A DNA stretch of 64,000 bases, from assembly GCA_002189035.1 (NCBI GenBank), contig NEEC01000007.1:496001-560000 (forward strand). The letters are read 5' to 3'. Source of the DNA: Utricularia gibba. Lineage: Eukaryota; Streptophyta; Magnoliopsida; Lamiales; Lentibulariaceae. The position numbers were made by a program, and so were the translations under genes. Positions 1 through 13,425 of this stretch are shown piece after piece. Below the pieces are notes generated by a model. That model searched no databases, was not told where the DNA came from, and saw nothing but the letters and a program-made list of their open reading frames with translations. Each line of letters begins with the position of its first letter. Position 1 is the stretch's first letter.

Positions 1-1499
1 ATGGTCCATCGGCGCAAGAGCTGGGCCAGCCTCATAAGTCGGCCTGTAAGAATCTTTTCTCTGTCTCATTTGTTTGAAAAGAAACAGGAACTAGCAGGTT
101 TCTCCCAAGTCTTTTCGCCATGGAATCAATTCCTTTGGAAAAGTTTCTAAGAATGATGGTCTTGTTTGATGAAACTTTTTGAGAAAAATCTTGTAGATGA
201 TGAATTTATCATAGTCATTGGTGACCCAGAGAAAAAAGAGACCCAATCTCGTACAAATGGTGAATATCGTAGTAGCAGATGGAAGGGAAGATGCAAGAAA
301 GGCAAGAACACAAGGGTGTGAAACCATTGCAAGTTAGTAAACTGGGGCGCTATTTACCGTCTCTACAGAAACACAGTCATTTTGGGGGGTGATTCCTGGA
401 ATCCCTCATGAATTTATTCACACTTTCCGATACGTAACATGGGCATTTACTTGCCCAACTGCCAACTCCCCCAACTTTCTATTTTCCGGATCAAAATCAG
501 ATCTTGCTGCTATTTACCATGGCTACACATATCCACTCCCCAAACCAATTTCTTCTTCCTTCCCATTTCTCCCTACATTCATAAATTGGGAAAGTGGGAT
601 TTTGATATCTTGCCATGTGAATTCGTTACCCAGCTTCTGTGTTTTACTTTTCTTTTTACCCTTTTGTTCCCCCTTTCTGTGGCATTCTGCGCGGGTTCTC
701 GCCCAGCTGCCACAATGATGGTGAACACAGACAGTCAGATCTGCCTCTCAGATGGACCCAACTCTTGGGAAGCTACTTCCCTTGTTCTTTCAAGGCATCC
801 TTGATTCATAATCAGAAAAAAAAAGGATTTTTGTTTAACGGCCTGATGCTTCTGCGCCGATAGAAGCAATACAGAGAGCCATGATCCTGAAAAACACACT
901 CGGGGGATTTTTGTGTTACCAATTCAAAAAATAAGTATATGAATTATATAATCATATAAGATTGATATACTTATGATAGTTAATTAAATAACGATTTATA
1001 CGTAAACTTAAATATGAATCTACTATATTGTAATATAAAATACCATGTAACTATTGTGACAACTATAAGGACAAGATTTGGGAGAGTTTCATTGGATATT
1101 ACTATGTATATAAGCTCACACAAAAAACCCAGGCCCATGGGTCGAACTATATGGGCCGTATCTGGGCTCATATTTACAATATACGATGCGAATAATCCTA
1201 ATATCGAATTATATCTATTCGTTATTTTTTCAATATCTGTCGATTAAAAAAATAATTTAAATTGGGTTCACGTAATAATGATTGGGGTGGTAATTTGGAT
1301 TACTAGAACTTTAGGGGTCTTTAATGCAAATTATTGAAGAAACGTATATTACAATTCGGCCCACGATGGTTAGTTAGTTATGGTGGGTGGAGGAGGGAGT
1401 GAGAATTTCCCTCCATTCCAAAATTTCATACTCCCTCCCGAGTTTCCTTTCAAAACCCTACCATATCTTCTCCGCCAAAATCCTTCATTCCACGCCGTC
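1..1499. other. Left-edge region without a recognised gene
   Basis: Short open frames occur on both strands, but none has recognisable family motifs or a convincing splice structure. The part after about 900 is very A/T rich. Roughly 1380-1499 is probably promoter and 5' leader of the ubiquitin protease that starts at 1500. The first 900 bases could be untranslated sequence of a gene beyond the left edge; nothing proves it. Confidence 0.5.
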
Positions 1500-3953
1500 A
1501 TGGTAATGCTGATCTCTGCTTCTCCTGGGTCTCCGGCGGAAGATAATTCGCCGATGGAGGATAATCGTCTTCACTCTTCATTGGCGTCGACATCTGAATC
1601 TCCAAATCGCGCATCTCTCGACGGTGTCTTTTTCTCTGATTGGTTTTCCCAAGAAGATTGCAAAACTGAAGTTGTAAGCCACGTTTAATTCGTTTTTTGT
1701 TTCTTAGTATGGCGATTTTTTTTCATTTCTACGGTCGGTGTGGTGTTGACTGGTGTGCGCCGCCTATTTTCCGGCTTGTTTATTATTTGAATTGTATCAT
1801 ACGCCACCGCGTACAGATTTTTTTTTTCTGTTCGTTTTTGCTGATTATTATGTATGTGAAATTGACAGGGGGCTGGGCTCGAAAATTTGGGTAATACGTG
1901 CTTTATGAATTCGGTGTTACAGTGCTTCATGCATACAGTTCCACTTCTTAATCAAATCTTCTCAGATGGGCGGTGCAAGCATTCTAATTGTAAGTCAAGT
2001 GATGTTGCCAATGCAATAGTTCTTTTTTTCCTGATATTTTTTTAACTTCCAATTTTTTTAATTATCCAGGTAGTGATGATGAATTTTGCACACTGTGTGA
2101 CCTGAAAGATCTAGTTAATCGTTCACTGAAGTGGCGGGTCTTGTTACCACGCAGAACCTTCAATAACTTAAATTGTATCCTTCTCTATTCATGAAATCTG
2201 GGTTAGATTGTGTTGTTTCTAGCGTTTTGAGTATTTAGTGAGCATTTTTTTTCGTGATCATTTCCCTGTTCGATATTGCCCTGCTTCTTTAACTTGGATG
2301 ACTTATCAGATATCTCTTCAAATTTCGAAAAGTACCACCAAGAAGATGCTCACGAGTTTCTCCAGTGTTATTTGGATAAGCTTGAAGGCAGTTTTGATTT
2401 GAATTCTTGTTCATCATCACACGGTGAGAACCCAGTGAAACTGGTGTTTGGCGGCCGTATCCTCAGCCAGGTGCAAGATTCAGTCTTGAAACTTCAATTC
2501 TTTCCATCATTAGAGTTTATGATCAGATTTCCATTCCTGCAAGTCAAGAATTTTTATATAAGTTGATTTTTGCAGCTAACCTGCTGTAGCTGCGGTCACT
2601 GTTCCAACACTTATGAGCCGTCCATTGACCTGAGTTTGGAGATCGAGGATGTTGATACTCTAGAAAGTGCCTTGCGGTCATTCACAAAGCTTGAGAAAAT
2701 TGAGGACCATGAAAATAAGATCACTTGCAATGGGTGCAAAGAGAAAGTATTCGTAGAGAAACAACTTTCTTTTCACCAGACCCCTCAAGTAGCCGTGTTT
2801 CATTTGAAGAGATTCAAGAATGATGGTTATTATGGTGAGAAAATTGATCAGCATGTGGCGTTCCCCATTGATTTGAACCTGCTTCCTTTCACCGGTGGAA
2901 ACAGTGACGTAAGTTTCTCTTTTATGTTCCTTTTCACCCCCGTGAGATACTCTGCTAGAAAACGAATGTTATCCGTTGACCTTGAAATCTCTACTCCCGT
3001 TCCGGGTTGCAGGGAGACCTTTGGTATTCTCTATATGCCGTCATAGTGCACTGTGGATCCGCTTCTACATCCGGCCATTACTGTTGCTTAATCCGTGTCT
3101 CCCAAAACACCTGGTGCAGCTTTGATGATTCATTGGTGAGCATCTTGTACCAATGATCCTATTAATCCTAAAATCTACCCTTTTGCAGCATTGTTCAGGC
3201 AGTTTTTCCCTAGTTCACTACTAATACTCCGCATTCCTTGCCAGGTCACAGAAGTCGATGAAGAGTACGTGCTATCGCAGCAGGCTTACGTTCTATTCTA
3301 TTCCAGGGAGGGGACCCCTTGGTTTTCAAGTTTCTCTGAAGCCCATAAATTGCGTTTGGAGACCCAAATCCCAAACACGTCGCCTAAGTCAGTTTTAGAA
3401 CAGCAGACAACATCGCCATCGCCTACTGAGCAGGACCCCGGATTTCGTCCTTATAGTGATATAGCAATCGAGTCAGACATTTTGAGCAACGAACAGGATC
3501 CAAGGCCCTGTTTATCACCGCATGATGCCCCGAGTACACCTACAAATCAGCAACCTCGGAATGTTTCTATGACCACAAGCCCTCAGTTGGAGATACCTGA
3601 GAGGATTCGTAGATCTCCACCGCCACAAGAGATTCACAGAGATGACCCATCCGGTAAGTTGACCTTCACTGATGAATAGCTTCAGTTAGGTGACGTTCTA
3701 CGTGTGTAGTAACACAGCTTTCTGCATTTCAGTTTCCCTTACACGCTTGACGGGTAGCAAGAGGCAAATGGACGAAAGCATGGATAACATGGAAACAAAG
3801 CAAGCACTCTCCCTCTTAAACAAGAGATTCCGAAGTTCAACAGCCAAGCAGCTGAGGGGTTCACTTTTGGGAAGTTTCCCTTCTCGCAGGATCAAGACGT
3901 TCTCCCATGGCTCAAATGCTCTACACCCAATTCATTCTCGGTCTTCCAGGTGA
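1500..3953 (+). CDS. UBP20/21-like: Ubiquitin carboxyl-terminal hydrolase, UBP20/UBP21-like (USP family, peptidase C19)
   Basis: A ubiquitin-specific cysteine protease that removes ubiquitin from proteins. I model eight exons: 1500-1673, 1869-1989, 2070-2174, 2310-2470, 2576-2908, 3013-3135, 3245-3653, 3733-3953, giving 548 residues with all phases agreeing. The Cys box [17 protein letters not shown] carries the catalytic Cys near residue 69; QEDAHEFL follows in exon 4. Two CxxC-type pairs (TCCSCGHC and TCNGCKEK) look like the zinc-binding fingers of the USP fold. The His box SGHYCCLIR (His near residue 320) and FDDS supply the other catalytic residues, and [16 protein letters not shown] is the typical end of the domain in this subfamily. 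The tail after about residue 370 is Ser/Pro rich and then basic. The ATG at 1500 was chosen because it lies just before the acidic, Ser-rich leader; an in-frame ATG at 1380 or 1506 is possible. The gene appears intact. Confidence 0.93.
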
Positions 3954-4318
3954 AACTACACCGCCGCCCCCCCCCCCCCCCCCCCCGTTGTATTTATTAA
4001 ACATTCATCCTTGCAAATCTAGATTTTCCCTTTTGAATTGATCTAATAGTGAGGGCATGGGGCACTAACATCATGGATTGAAAACACTTAAACTGAAAGG
4101 AATCAAGCAACAGTTACGTATCTCCTTTCCAAAATGTCAGGTTCTGCAAAACAAATGCACGCCACTGAGCACATTAGACTGGGTGCAAAGAAAAAACATT
4201 TTATTGCTACTACTTACAGATTTGTATCTGTATGCATCACCTGAAAAACAAAAAAGATCTAACTCTTTCCCCTCACACCATCACCCCCCTTAGCTACAAG
4301 AGCACCAGCCCATGAATC
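3954..4318. other. 3' ends of two converging genes
   Basis: Between the stop codons of the ubiquitin protease (+) and the ITPK1 gene (-). Apart from the poly-C tract I see only ordinary untranslated sequence. Confidence 0.6.
3967..3986. repeat. Poly-C tract, about 20 bases
   Basis: An uninterrupted run of about 20 C begins 13 bases after the stop codon of the ubiquitin protease gene, in its 3' untranslated region. Its length should be treated as uncertain, since this assembly seems to miscall homopolymers. Confidence 0.9.
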
Positions 4319-5331
4319 TCAAATCTTTTCTTCACCAACATTTGCAGCTCCACCATCTTCACCCAGGTCCTTGCCATTCAACACATCCCAGAAGAAATCT
4401 GTCAGGACCTGTTCATAGCCTGGCATCTTGGCGTATCCAGGGAAGTAATTGATATCAATCACTAGATACCTATCACCATTTCTTGTGTCCCTTATTACAT
4501 CAAAATTGAAGAGATGCAACCCCAACTGGTGCCTCAATCCTCTTGCAACATCCGTTAACAGGCTCATCGGAGGAATCTCAACCATCCCATCTCCCAAATC
4601 CATCATCTTGTAATAGGAATCACCACTCATTTCTGCACCACTGAGATTTGATACCTGAGAGAATGACAATGAGCCTGAGAGTGTGTCAAGATTCTCCTCA
4701 TTCACATCTGGTAACGACTTTCTTTTCACACACTTGACATACTTTCCAACGACATAAACCTTGAAGATGACTCCCCATGATTCACAAATTCTTGTAGCAC
4801 GACTGGAGGTTTCAGTTTACTCAAACCGTCGGTACCGTATACCAGCGCCATTTTGTGAGACTTTGCGCTTCCGTCGGCCGCTACCGGCTTCGCAATCACC
4901 GGAAATTTCAAACCCCTTCGCTCCAAATCCAGGGTTGCCATACTGCCGGCGTCGTACACAGCGATCTGCTTCGGTATCCCGAACGAAACCGAGTGGCATT
5001 TGGAAAGACTCAGGTCCGTGACCACCTGCAGCATCGAAATGCGGTTGCGTAGCCTCTCGATTGCGTCCGGCGAATCTATGATCAGAACGGTGGGGTTCCT
5101 GGCGGCATATTCCTCCAACTGGCGCGTCCAGTCCGGACCGTAGATTTTATGGAGGACCAAATCGAAAGGCCCTTGCTCGATTAAGGGCTTTTCCAAATCG
5201 ATCTTGATTAGATCAATGGACCTCTCCTTGGCCACATTCACCAGAGAAACCTGAACGAAACTTGCCTGTTTCTTCGACGCCAGTGCATAACCGACGGCGT
5301 ACTGCCTCCCCTCCCGCTCAGGCTGGTCCAT
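4319..5331 (-). CDS. ITPK1: Inositol-tetrakisphosphate 1-kinase 1 (ITPK, ATP-grasp), with an apparent one-base frameshift
   Basis: Kinase of inositol tris- and tetrakisphosphates in inositol phosphate/phytate synthesis. It reads as one uninterrupted exon. The N-terminal half runs from [17 protein letters not shown] through the inositol-binding part ([29 protein letters not shown]) into the ATP-grasp core ([30 protein letters not shown]). Near residue 186 the frame breaks: at 4773-4776 (C4 on the + strand) the protein NHG would continue as [16 protein letters not shown] in the next frame if one more G were present. The second half then runs on with LFNFDVIRD and the metal-binding end [19 protein letters not shown]. 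No room exists for an intron at the break. Both halves are well preserved, so a sequencing error is more likely than a dead gene. A (CT)n tract lies in the 5' flank. Confidence 0.92.
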
Positions 5332-5503
5332 GAAATCCCTCCGGCCGCAAAAGAAACACTATCCGCGAATGGAACACGACGGAGACGAAGCATAAGACGG
5401 AAAGCAAGATTCGAGGGTTTTTCAATTTAGGGAAAACACGGCGTCAAGTTACTACTGCTCTCTGAATTACCTTCCTTCCTTATAAGGCAAGCTTTCTCTC
5501 TCC

Positions 5504-5506
<3 letters not shown>

Positions 5507-5542
<36 letters not shown>
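5507..5542. repeat. (CT)18 microsatellite
   Basis: A perfect CT dinucleotide run about 170 bases upstream of the ITPK1 start codon; on the gene's strand it is an AG repeat, common in plant promoters and 5' leaders. Confidence 0.95.
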
Positions 5543-5546
<4 letters not shown>

Positions 5547-5976
5547 GTATAACGCGTCACTAACCAAGGGGATGGAGTTCTCCTCTCTGCAAATACCTCA
5601 ATTAGTGCACTTTCTTAAAATTACAAACCGACCCTTAAAAAGGTGTAACTAGTGGATTTATCAAACATTTGGGGGGGAAAATAGCATATGATAGGAAATA
5701 GAAAAACATGTATTTACTATTTAGCCCTTCCCTACATACAGGGATCCGGGACGCTGTTGCGGGTAACCGGATCGAAAAACGGGTCACCCGAGGATGACAG
5801 ACCTCTGAAGGCGCCATTGACGCCAATCCACTGTTCATCGAGAACGAAACACCCTCCTTGGCGACTGGGTAGTTCATTGATCCATCTCTTCTGACTGCGC
5901 GGTTCGGTACTGGGTTGGATCGATGGTCTCCTTTTCAGTTCCTGGTGCCTGGATTTCTTAGCATTGAGAGACAGGC

Positions 5977-6042
5977 ATGGTGTCCCACCTCACTGTGCTT
6001 GGATTTGTACTTCTCGTCTCCCTTCTCGCCCTCCAGGTTTGA
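5977..6042 (+). other. Orphan 21-residue hydrophobic ORF, signal-peptide-like
   Basis: The frame starts MVSHLTVLGFVLLVSLLALQ and ends one codon later at TGA. The last codons contain CAG followed by GTTTGA, which could be an exon end with a splice donor, so this may be the first (signal peptide) exon of a small secreted protein whose other exons are missing or unrecognised. No follow-on exon was found in the next 200 bases. Chance is a fair alternative. Confidence 0.2.
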
Positions 6043-6207
6043 CTATGCATAGTATTAACGTTCAAAGAAAGGAGATTGAAGGTTTGTAGTTTCAGAGTCC
6101 ATGGCTAGCACACTGGCTTTATGCTCACAAAGTTTAAGATACAGTAGATTTCAGCAGGATGGAAAGAACAGTCTGCAATCATCGAAAGGGTTGTTTGATG
6201 ATATGAA

Positions 6208-8660
6208 CTATTTTCCAGCAAGTTTGGTGAGAACAGAGCCTGCTGTGCAGTAGGCAATTGCTTGAACTGTAAGCATCGGATTGACCCCCAATGCTGTCGG
6301 GAAGACACTGGTGTCCGCTACAAAGAGTCCATCGACCTCCCAAGTCTCGCCGGTTGGACGCACCGCCGACACGGCTGGATCCACACCCATCCTGCAACTC
6401 CCCATCTGATGAGCTGAACCAACTGACCATGACATTTTTTTCAATTGTTTATGACTTTCCTCCTTCACAAACGTCTCGAGCTCCTTCTCGCTTGCTTCCT
6501 TCACTTTCAGGACTTTCCCTGACCGGTGATGGGTCCCGATCTCCTCGGCTCCGGCAGCAGCCAGTAATCGAAGCATCGTCTCGATCCCTTTCTGTAAGTT
6601 TTCCTCATCCGACTTGTGGATCTTGTAACTTATGTGACTAGGGGAATGGACTTTTCCAGATCCTCTGTCCCTTGCCAGTGCAAATATATGTGCTGTTCTT
6701 GCAAATTTCAGCATCCTTTTCTTCATATCTTCCCCAGAAATCCATGGCATCATAACTGAGAACATACCTATTGCAAACACAAGACCAACTTCGTCAACTG
6801 GTTATTCAATAAGTCTAATGCTATTATATTCGAAGAGTACCTGGATGCAGAGCCGGAGTTTGAATCACGGCGCCGTAGTTAGAGTTCTCGGAGACAATGT
6901 GCTCGCTGGACATTGCGGTCATTATTCCTCCTTCGTAGCTTCTCTTCCCGGATTCCGGCCACAGCGAGGAATCAGAATCCGGGAAGTACCCCCAAGCCAT
7001 TGCAACTGGATGAAGGTGGAGGTTCTTGCCAATGTTTCGATTCTTCAGGCCGCTTTTCTTCAGCAACGGCGGCGTCGAGATGGCTCCACAGGCTACAATC
7101 GTCACCTGTTCGAGTCTGGAAGTCAGTTTCCTAGTCTTTTAAAGCGAAGACGTGGAAAAGGTTCCCTCACCTTCGATTCAATGCTGGCGATCTCGTTGCC
7201 ATTGAACTTGAATCTCACTCCCTTTGCTACCTTCTTACTTGTGATCACCTTCTCTACTTGGCATTCGGGAAGAATAACTCCATTGCCAGACTTGACCATA
7301 TCCAGGAGCCATGTCTGAGCGACCCCTTTCTTCCTCCCATCTCTGCAACCGAAGCAGCAGGAGCCGCAGTAGTGATCGGAGCCGGCGTTCCGAGGTATCG
7401 TCTCGACGGGGATTCCGAGGTTCTCGCATCCCTGTCTTAGGATCATGTTGTTGAACCCCTCGTTGTCAATTTCAGACTGAACTCCTATCCTTTGAGACAC
7501 CACATTCAATGCATCTTCATACAGATCACTCTGAAACATCTTCAAGCCCAGGGCCTCACTCCATTCCCTTCTAACGTGCTGCGGTGTCCTGATAGAAGCC
7601 GACCAGTTTATCGTGGATCCGCCGCCGACGGTTGCTCCGGCGAGGATGAAGACTTCCATGTTGGCGGAACCCATAAGCCCATTTCCAAGGTACATATGGT
7701 CCAAAGATTGCCCTTCAGAGAGTGGGAAACCAGTGCTTGGCAAGTAGCTGCCCTTTTCTAGTACAACAACTTTGTACCCTTGCTTTGCAAGAACTCCTGC
7801 GATGACGCCGCCGCCGGATCCAGAGCCGACGACCACGGCGTCGCACTTGATGGAAAAAGATGAGTCTTTGTGGTCAATAGCGAAGCCCAGGTCACGTAGC
7901 TTCCTAAAAGCTTCATCTTTTGATTTAAAGCTGATGATCCCTTGCTCTAGAGGTCCTCCATCGAACTCCTTCATCTGCTCTGGTTTTCTATCTCCGAGCT
8001 GCTGCAACTGCCTCGTCCATGAAACATGAACATGCTCCGGAATTTCGTATCCCATCGCTTTCCATGAAACGTTTTCAAACTTGTCATTCGCCTGCACTCA
8101 TTGACGGAGTCTCACTGGAGGTGGACAGCTTGTGAGAAGAGACAGAGGATAGGATCGTCACCTACCTGAGTGAAGTAGAGCATGTGACTACAGATCTTAA
8201 GAGAAGCGAAGAGAACTCGGAGGATGAAGATGTTGCTATTCGCCCATGAAAGCATAATCTCCTCACGCTTCTCAGGTTCGATTTTCGAGAATCTCCGGAA
8301 GTACGGAAACTCGCCGGAGATACTTTTCCGACCACACAACACTAACGTCCCCGGCACCGTCGACAGCGCCCAAAGCGACGGCCCCCTCAAGATCGCCAAC
8401 GGGTGGCGTACTTTCCCGAACAAAACCGCCAACTGTTCCGGAGTATATCACATAAATAATTGTCTTATCATGTAAAATGATTTACAGAAAGGAAACCGGA
8501 GTACATGCTCAGGGGTCCCCGCCGTGGACGCGGATGCGCGAAAATACTCCGCAACGGAATCCTCGGAACCCGGGGGCGGCTCCACGGACGGCAAAAAGGT
8601 GTCACACATGGCGGCGAGCGCCTCCATCTGCGGCGGCGTAAGAGTGCATTTCTCCGCCAT
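6208..8660 (-). CDS. FAO: Long-chain fatty alcohol oxidase (GMC oxidoreductase)
   Basis: A membrane-associated flavoprotein oxidising long-chain fatty alcohols to aldehydes, the alcohol oxidation step of omega-oxidation. I model five exons: 8660-8505, 8432-8166, 8091-7171, 7105-6841, 6767-6208, giving 722 residues, close to the usual plant FAO length of about 740. The N-terminus starts [20 protein letters not shown]; a hydrophobic stretch follows in exon 2. The FAD-binding motif [17 protein letters not shown] lies near residue 230, and [19 protein letters not shown] is the GMC signature. The C-terminal flavin/active-site region contains [11 protein letters not shown] and [19 protein letters not shown]. 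All exon phases agree and no frame break is seen. I cannot assign it to one of FAO1-FAO4. Confidence 0.93.
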
Positions 8661-10596
8661 AGTACTTGAACGTATCTCTCAATTACTCCCCGGTTTCTGA
8701 GGCGGAGCAAGCGACACTCCAGCCCTCCTGTTGCTGTTCATTTATTAGAAGAGGTCACGCACGCAGGGCCGTGAAAAGGCCACCGGAAACCGTCAAAAAC
8801 AATCCAACGCCATTTTTTTATTTAAATAATTATTAACTCAAAAATTAGTATTTTTTATTGCAATAGAACTGACTTCAAAATTTAAATCCCAATAGACACA
8901 TGCTTGATGGACATCTAACATAACACATCATGTCACCCAATGAATTCAAAACTTACATATGGTTATTGTTCTTGTTTCGATTCCGGTTTCGGTTTTGGTT
9001 CTAATTCAAAATCAAATTTCGAAACCATATCGGTTCTCGATTATTAGAAAATCATACACGCCAATAGTTACCAAAAAAGACGCCCTAACCATGGAAACAA
9101 CCTTGTCGGTCATCGCTAACACATGACACATCCCTTGGTGCAACGTCTACATATATTTAAAATAATAATTGGAGCCCAAAATATTGAATTTGAATGGCGT
9201 CAGCATCCCTCATTTTCGAGTATGATTTAGAAATCCGATAATGAAATTAATTAATTTTTTCCTATTAATATGTAAAGTAGAAAAAAATAAATTTGGGTCA
9301 GGGATCAAGGTGATAGGACATGGCCTGGGCATTCATTAGTCGGGGAGGGTATGGGGCCCGGGTTCGGTTTGGTAGTTGGGAAGGCATTATTAACTCTGGA
9401 ATATTATTTTATTTTATTGTTTTTGGAAAACGTAACGTAATTAATTAAAATATTTATGAAAAAAATAGTACCTTATACGTGTAAGAGTTTTGAATTTGGA
9501 TTTTGACCGGACGCAGCGGGTCGTTGGCTTCATTATATGGGCATGCATGACCGGCACGTGCCAAAAGTAATCTCACACGTGTGCTGAAAACTACCCCTCC
9601 CGTAAATTAACAAACCTACCGGCAACTCCAACATTCCATTTTTTATTTAAAAAAGGTAACTTGTGTCGTGTGTTATACTTAATAATATCTCAATTATTTG
9701 CGTATTGCAAAAAAAGAAGAGAAATAAAATATTAAAACAAATAATCTTACATCAAAGCATTAAATTTGTGTCGTGTGTTATACTTAATAATGTTGCAATT
9801 ATAGAGCAAATAATTATAGATTAAAAATTAAATTAAATTAAATTAGTCAAATATATAAATTATTATTAATTTACGTTTTTTATGTATTTGAGATTTATGT
9901 ATATTTATCCGATATATTAGATTCTTAATATTAGTATAGACAATACAAAGGTTTTGATTGGTTGATGGAAACTAGACATAGGAGGGAATTGGATAGAAGT
10001 AGGACATGGTTGCTCTCATGTATCCGGAATAATTTTAAAAAAATAATTATTTTATTTTATATATGTGAAAAAAAAGATTATATTCTTATTAATTTTTATT
10101 CTAATGAATTTTTTTATAATTTCTTTTTAAAATTTTAGAAACATCAACTAATTTTACTTTTCATTCTCATTTTATTAAAATTTATTTTGAAAATGCATAT
10201 GGGAAGCAATTTTGGGAGTGAAAAAAAAAACTTTATTTGCTTTTGAAAAATGAAATCAGCAGTGATTATTAAACTACAGGGGAGGAGTTTGGGTGAGATT
10301 CGATGGAGCGTGACGATGCTGTGATGCCTGAGAACGTCCAATGGGCTGCAGTGTCTTGGTTGAGTAACCCTTTTGATTGGCCCGATATCCTTCTTCCTCG
10401 ATGAGCTTCACTTGCAGTGATGATCCTCTTCTTACCGCCTCCGTGGACTGTAGTTTGCCGGAAATTCTCTCTCTGATCTGCTCGTCAAGATCGTGTCTTG
10501 AAGATTGATTATTTATCACCGATGGCCGCCGCATAGCCGCCTCAACCAGCCAAGAAATAAGGATATATGGTTGTGTCTCCTACTGTGTACTCTGTT
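8661..10596. other. A/T-rich intergenic region
   Basis: FAO promoter side and 3' flank of CYP707A. Perfect CACGTG cores occur near 9557 and CACGTGTG near 9577, but too far from either gene to assign. The 10.3-10.6 kb part is the CYP707A 3' untranslated region; short frames there are shadows. No gene recognised. Confidence 0.5.
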
Positions 10597-12522
<1,926 letters not shown>

Positions 12523-12603
12523 GGAATATCTATCTCTCTATAACTGCTGCTGCAACTACAACTGAAGCTGCGATCGATGCAGATCACTGTTCAGGGAGGA
12601 GGT

Positions 12604-12611
12604 TCTTATAG
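12604..12611 (-). promoter_or_regulatory. Possible TATA box of CYP707A
   Basis: The minus strand reads CTATAAGA about 85 bases upstream of the CYP707A start codon, a plausible TATA position giving a short 5' leader. Only the sequence and spacing support it. Confidence 0.4.
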
Positions 12612-12751
12612 ATAGAGAAGGTCGGGGGAGAAGACGGGGACCATACCAGATGCGTGGATCCATCCGCAGTCCACAATGCACAGAATCTCTCCCCCCAAGG
12701 CTCCAGCTCATGCCCTCGAGCTGGCTCGGGCAATGCACTGCTTTGTATTCT

Positions 12752-12759
12752 ACACGTGT
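12752..12759. promoter_or_regulatory. G-box/ABRE palindrome upstream of CYP707A
   Basis: The palindrome ACACGTGT lies about 230 bases upstream of the CYP707A start codon and about 145 bases upstream of the candidate TATA box. CACGTG cores bind bZIP (ABF/AREB) and bHLH factors, and CYP707A genes are known to be induced by ABA, so feedback regulation through this site is plausible but inferred. Confidence 0.45.
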
Positions 12760-13406
12760 GCACCTTCTCCCACCCCCCAACATATCAAATTAATAAATAA
12801 ATTCCTCCCCTTTTTCTAACTTTTAAATTCCATTTTCCGTAAAGTCTATTTAGTATATCATTTTTGTAGCTGTCACACGTTAAATAGCATGCGAAAAGTA
12901 TTCTTATTATAAATTTTTTTTAAAGAATGTAGAAAAATAATATGCAATTTTGACATATGATACATGAATTCTTAAATCAAGAAGTCTGTCACATGTTAAA
13001 AATGAGTTCCCGTAAACTACCCTCTCCGGCAATCCGCCGGCCGCCGGCACCGGAGCCGCCACGTAGTAATATGCATAGATTTGTGCATCTTGGATAACTT
13101 ATTAAAAGGAAGTTGTGGCGAGGGCTTGGAAATGGGAGCCCTATGACACTAAATATATTTTCGTATTTTTCAAGTTAAATAAAAATCCTAATATATTAAA
13201 TTATTATATAACAAACTATGATCATACTCATATATTTATAATTTTGTATAATATTTTTTTTAAAACATAAAATCGTAAAGATTAGATATCCAAATTGAAC
13301 AATATCATATAAGAAACAACGGGATCGCGACATTTGTAAGATTCCTTGCATAGTAAGGTTAGCACCCAGCTTGTGAGCTCGGAGGCTTGAAAGTATTTGG
13401 CATTTA

Positions 13407-13425
13407 GGGGGGGGGGGGGGGGGGG
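13407..13425. repeat. Poly-G tract, about 19 bases
   Basis: Uninterrupted G run in intergenic DNA. The exact length is uncertain in this assembly. Confidence 0.9.

Larger units (their letters stand above)
5332..6207. other. ITPK1 promoter region and 3' flank of the FAO gene
   Basis: Holds the (CT)18 repeat, a TATA-like TATAAG on the minus strand near 5480-5487, and a short signal-peptide-like frame at 5977-6042 (separate entry). Nothing else recognised. Confidence 0.5.

Noticed and set aside
3690-3953. Separate small ORF after the ubiquitin protease
   Set aside because: It is the last exon of that gene, joined in phase across a normal GT-AG intron.
9300-10250. Possible degraded transposon in the A/T-rich stretch
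   Set aside because: No terminal repeats, target-site duplication or coding remnant could be seen by eye.
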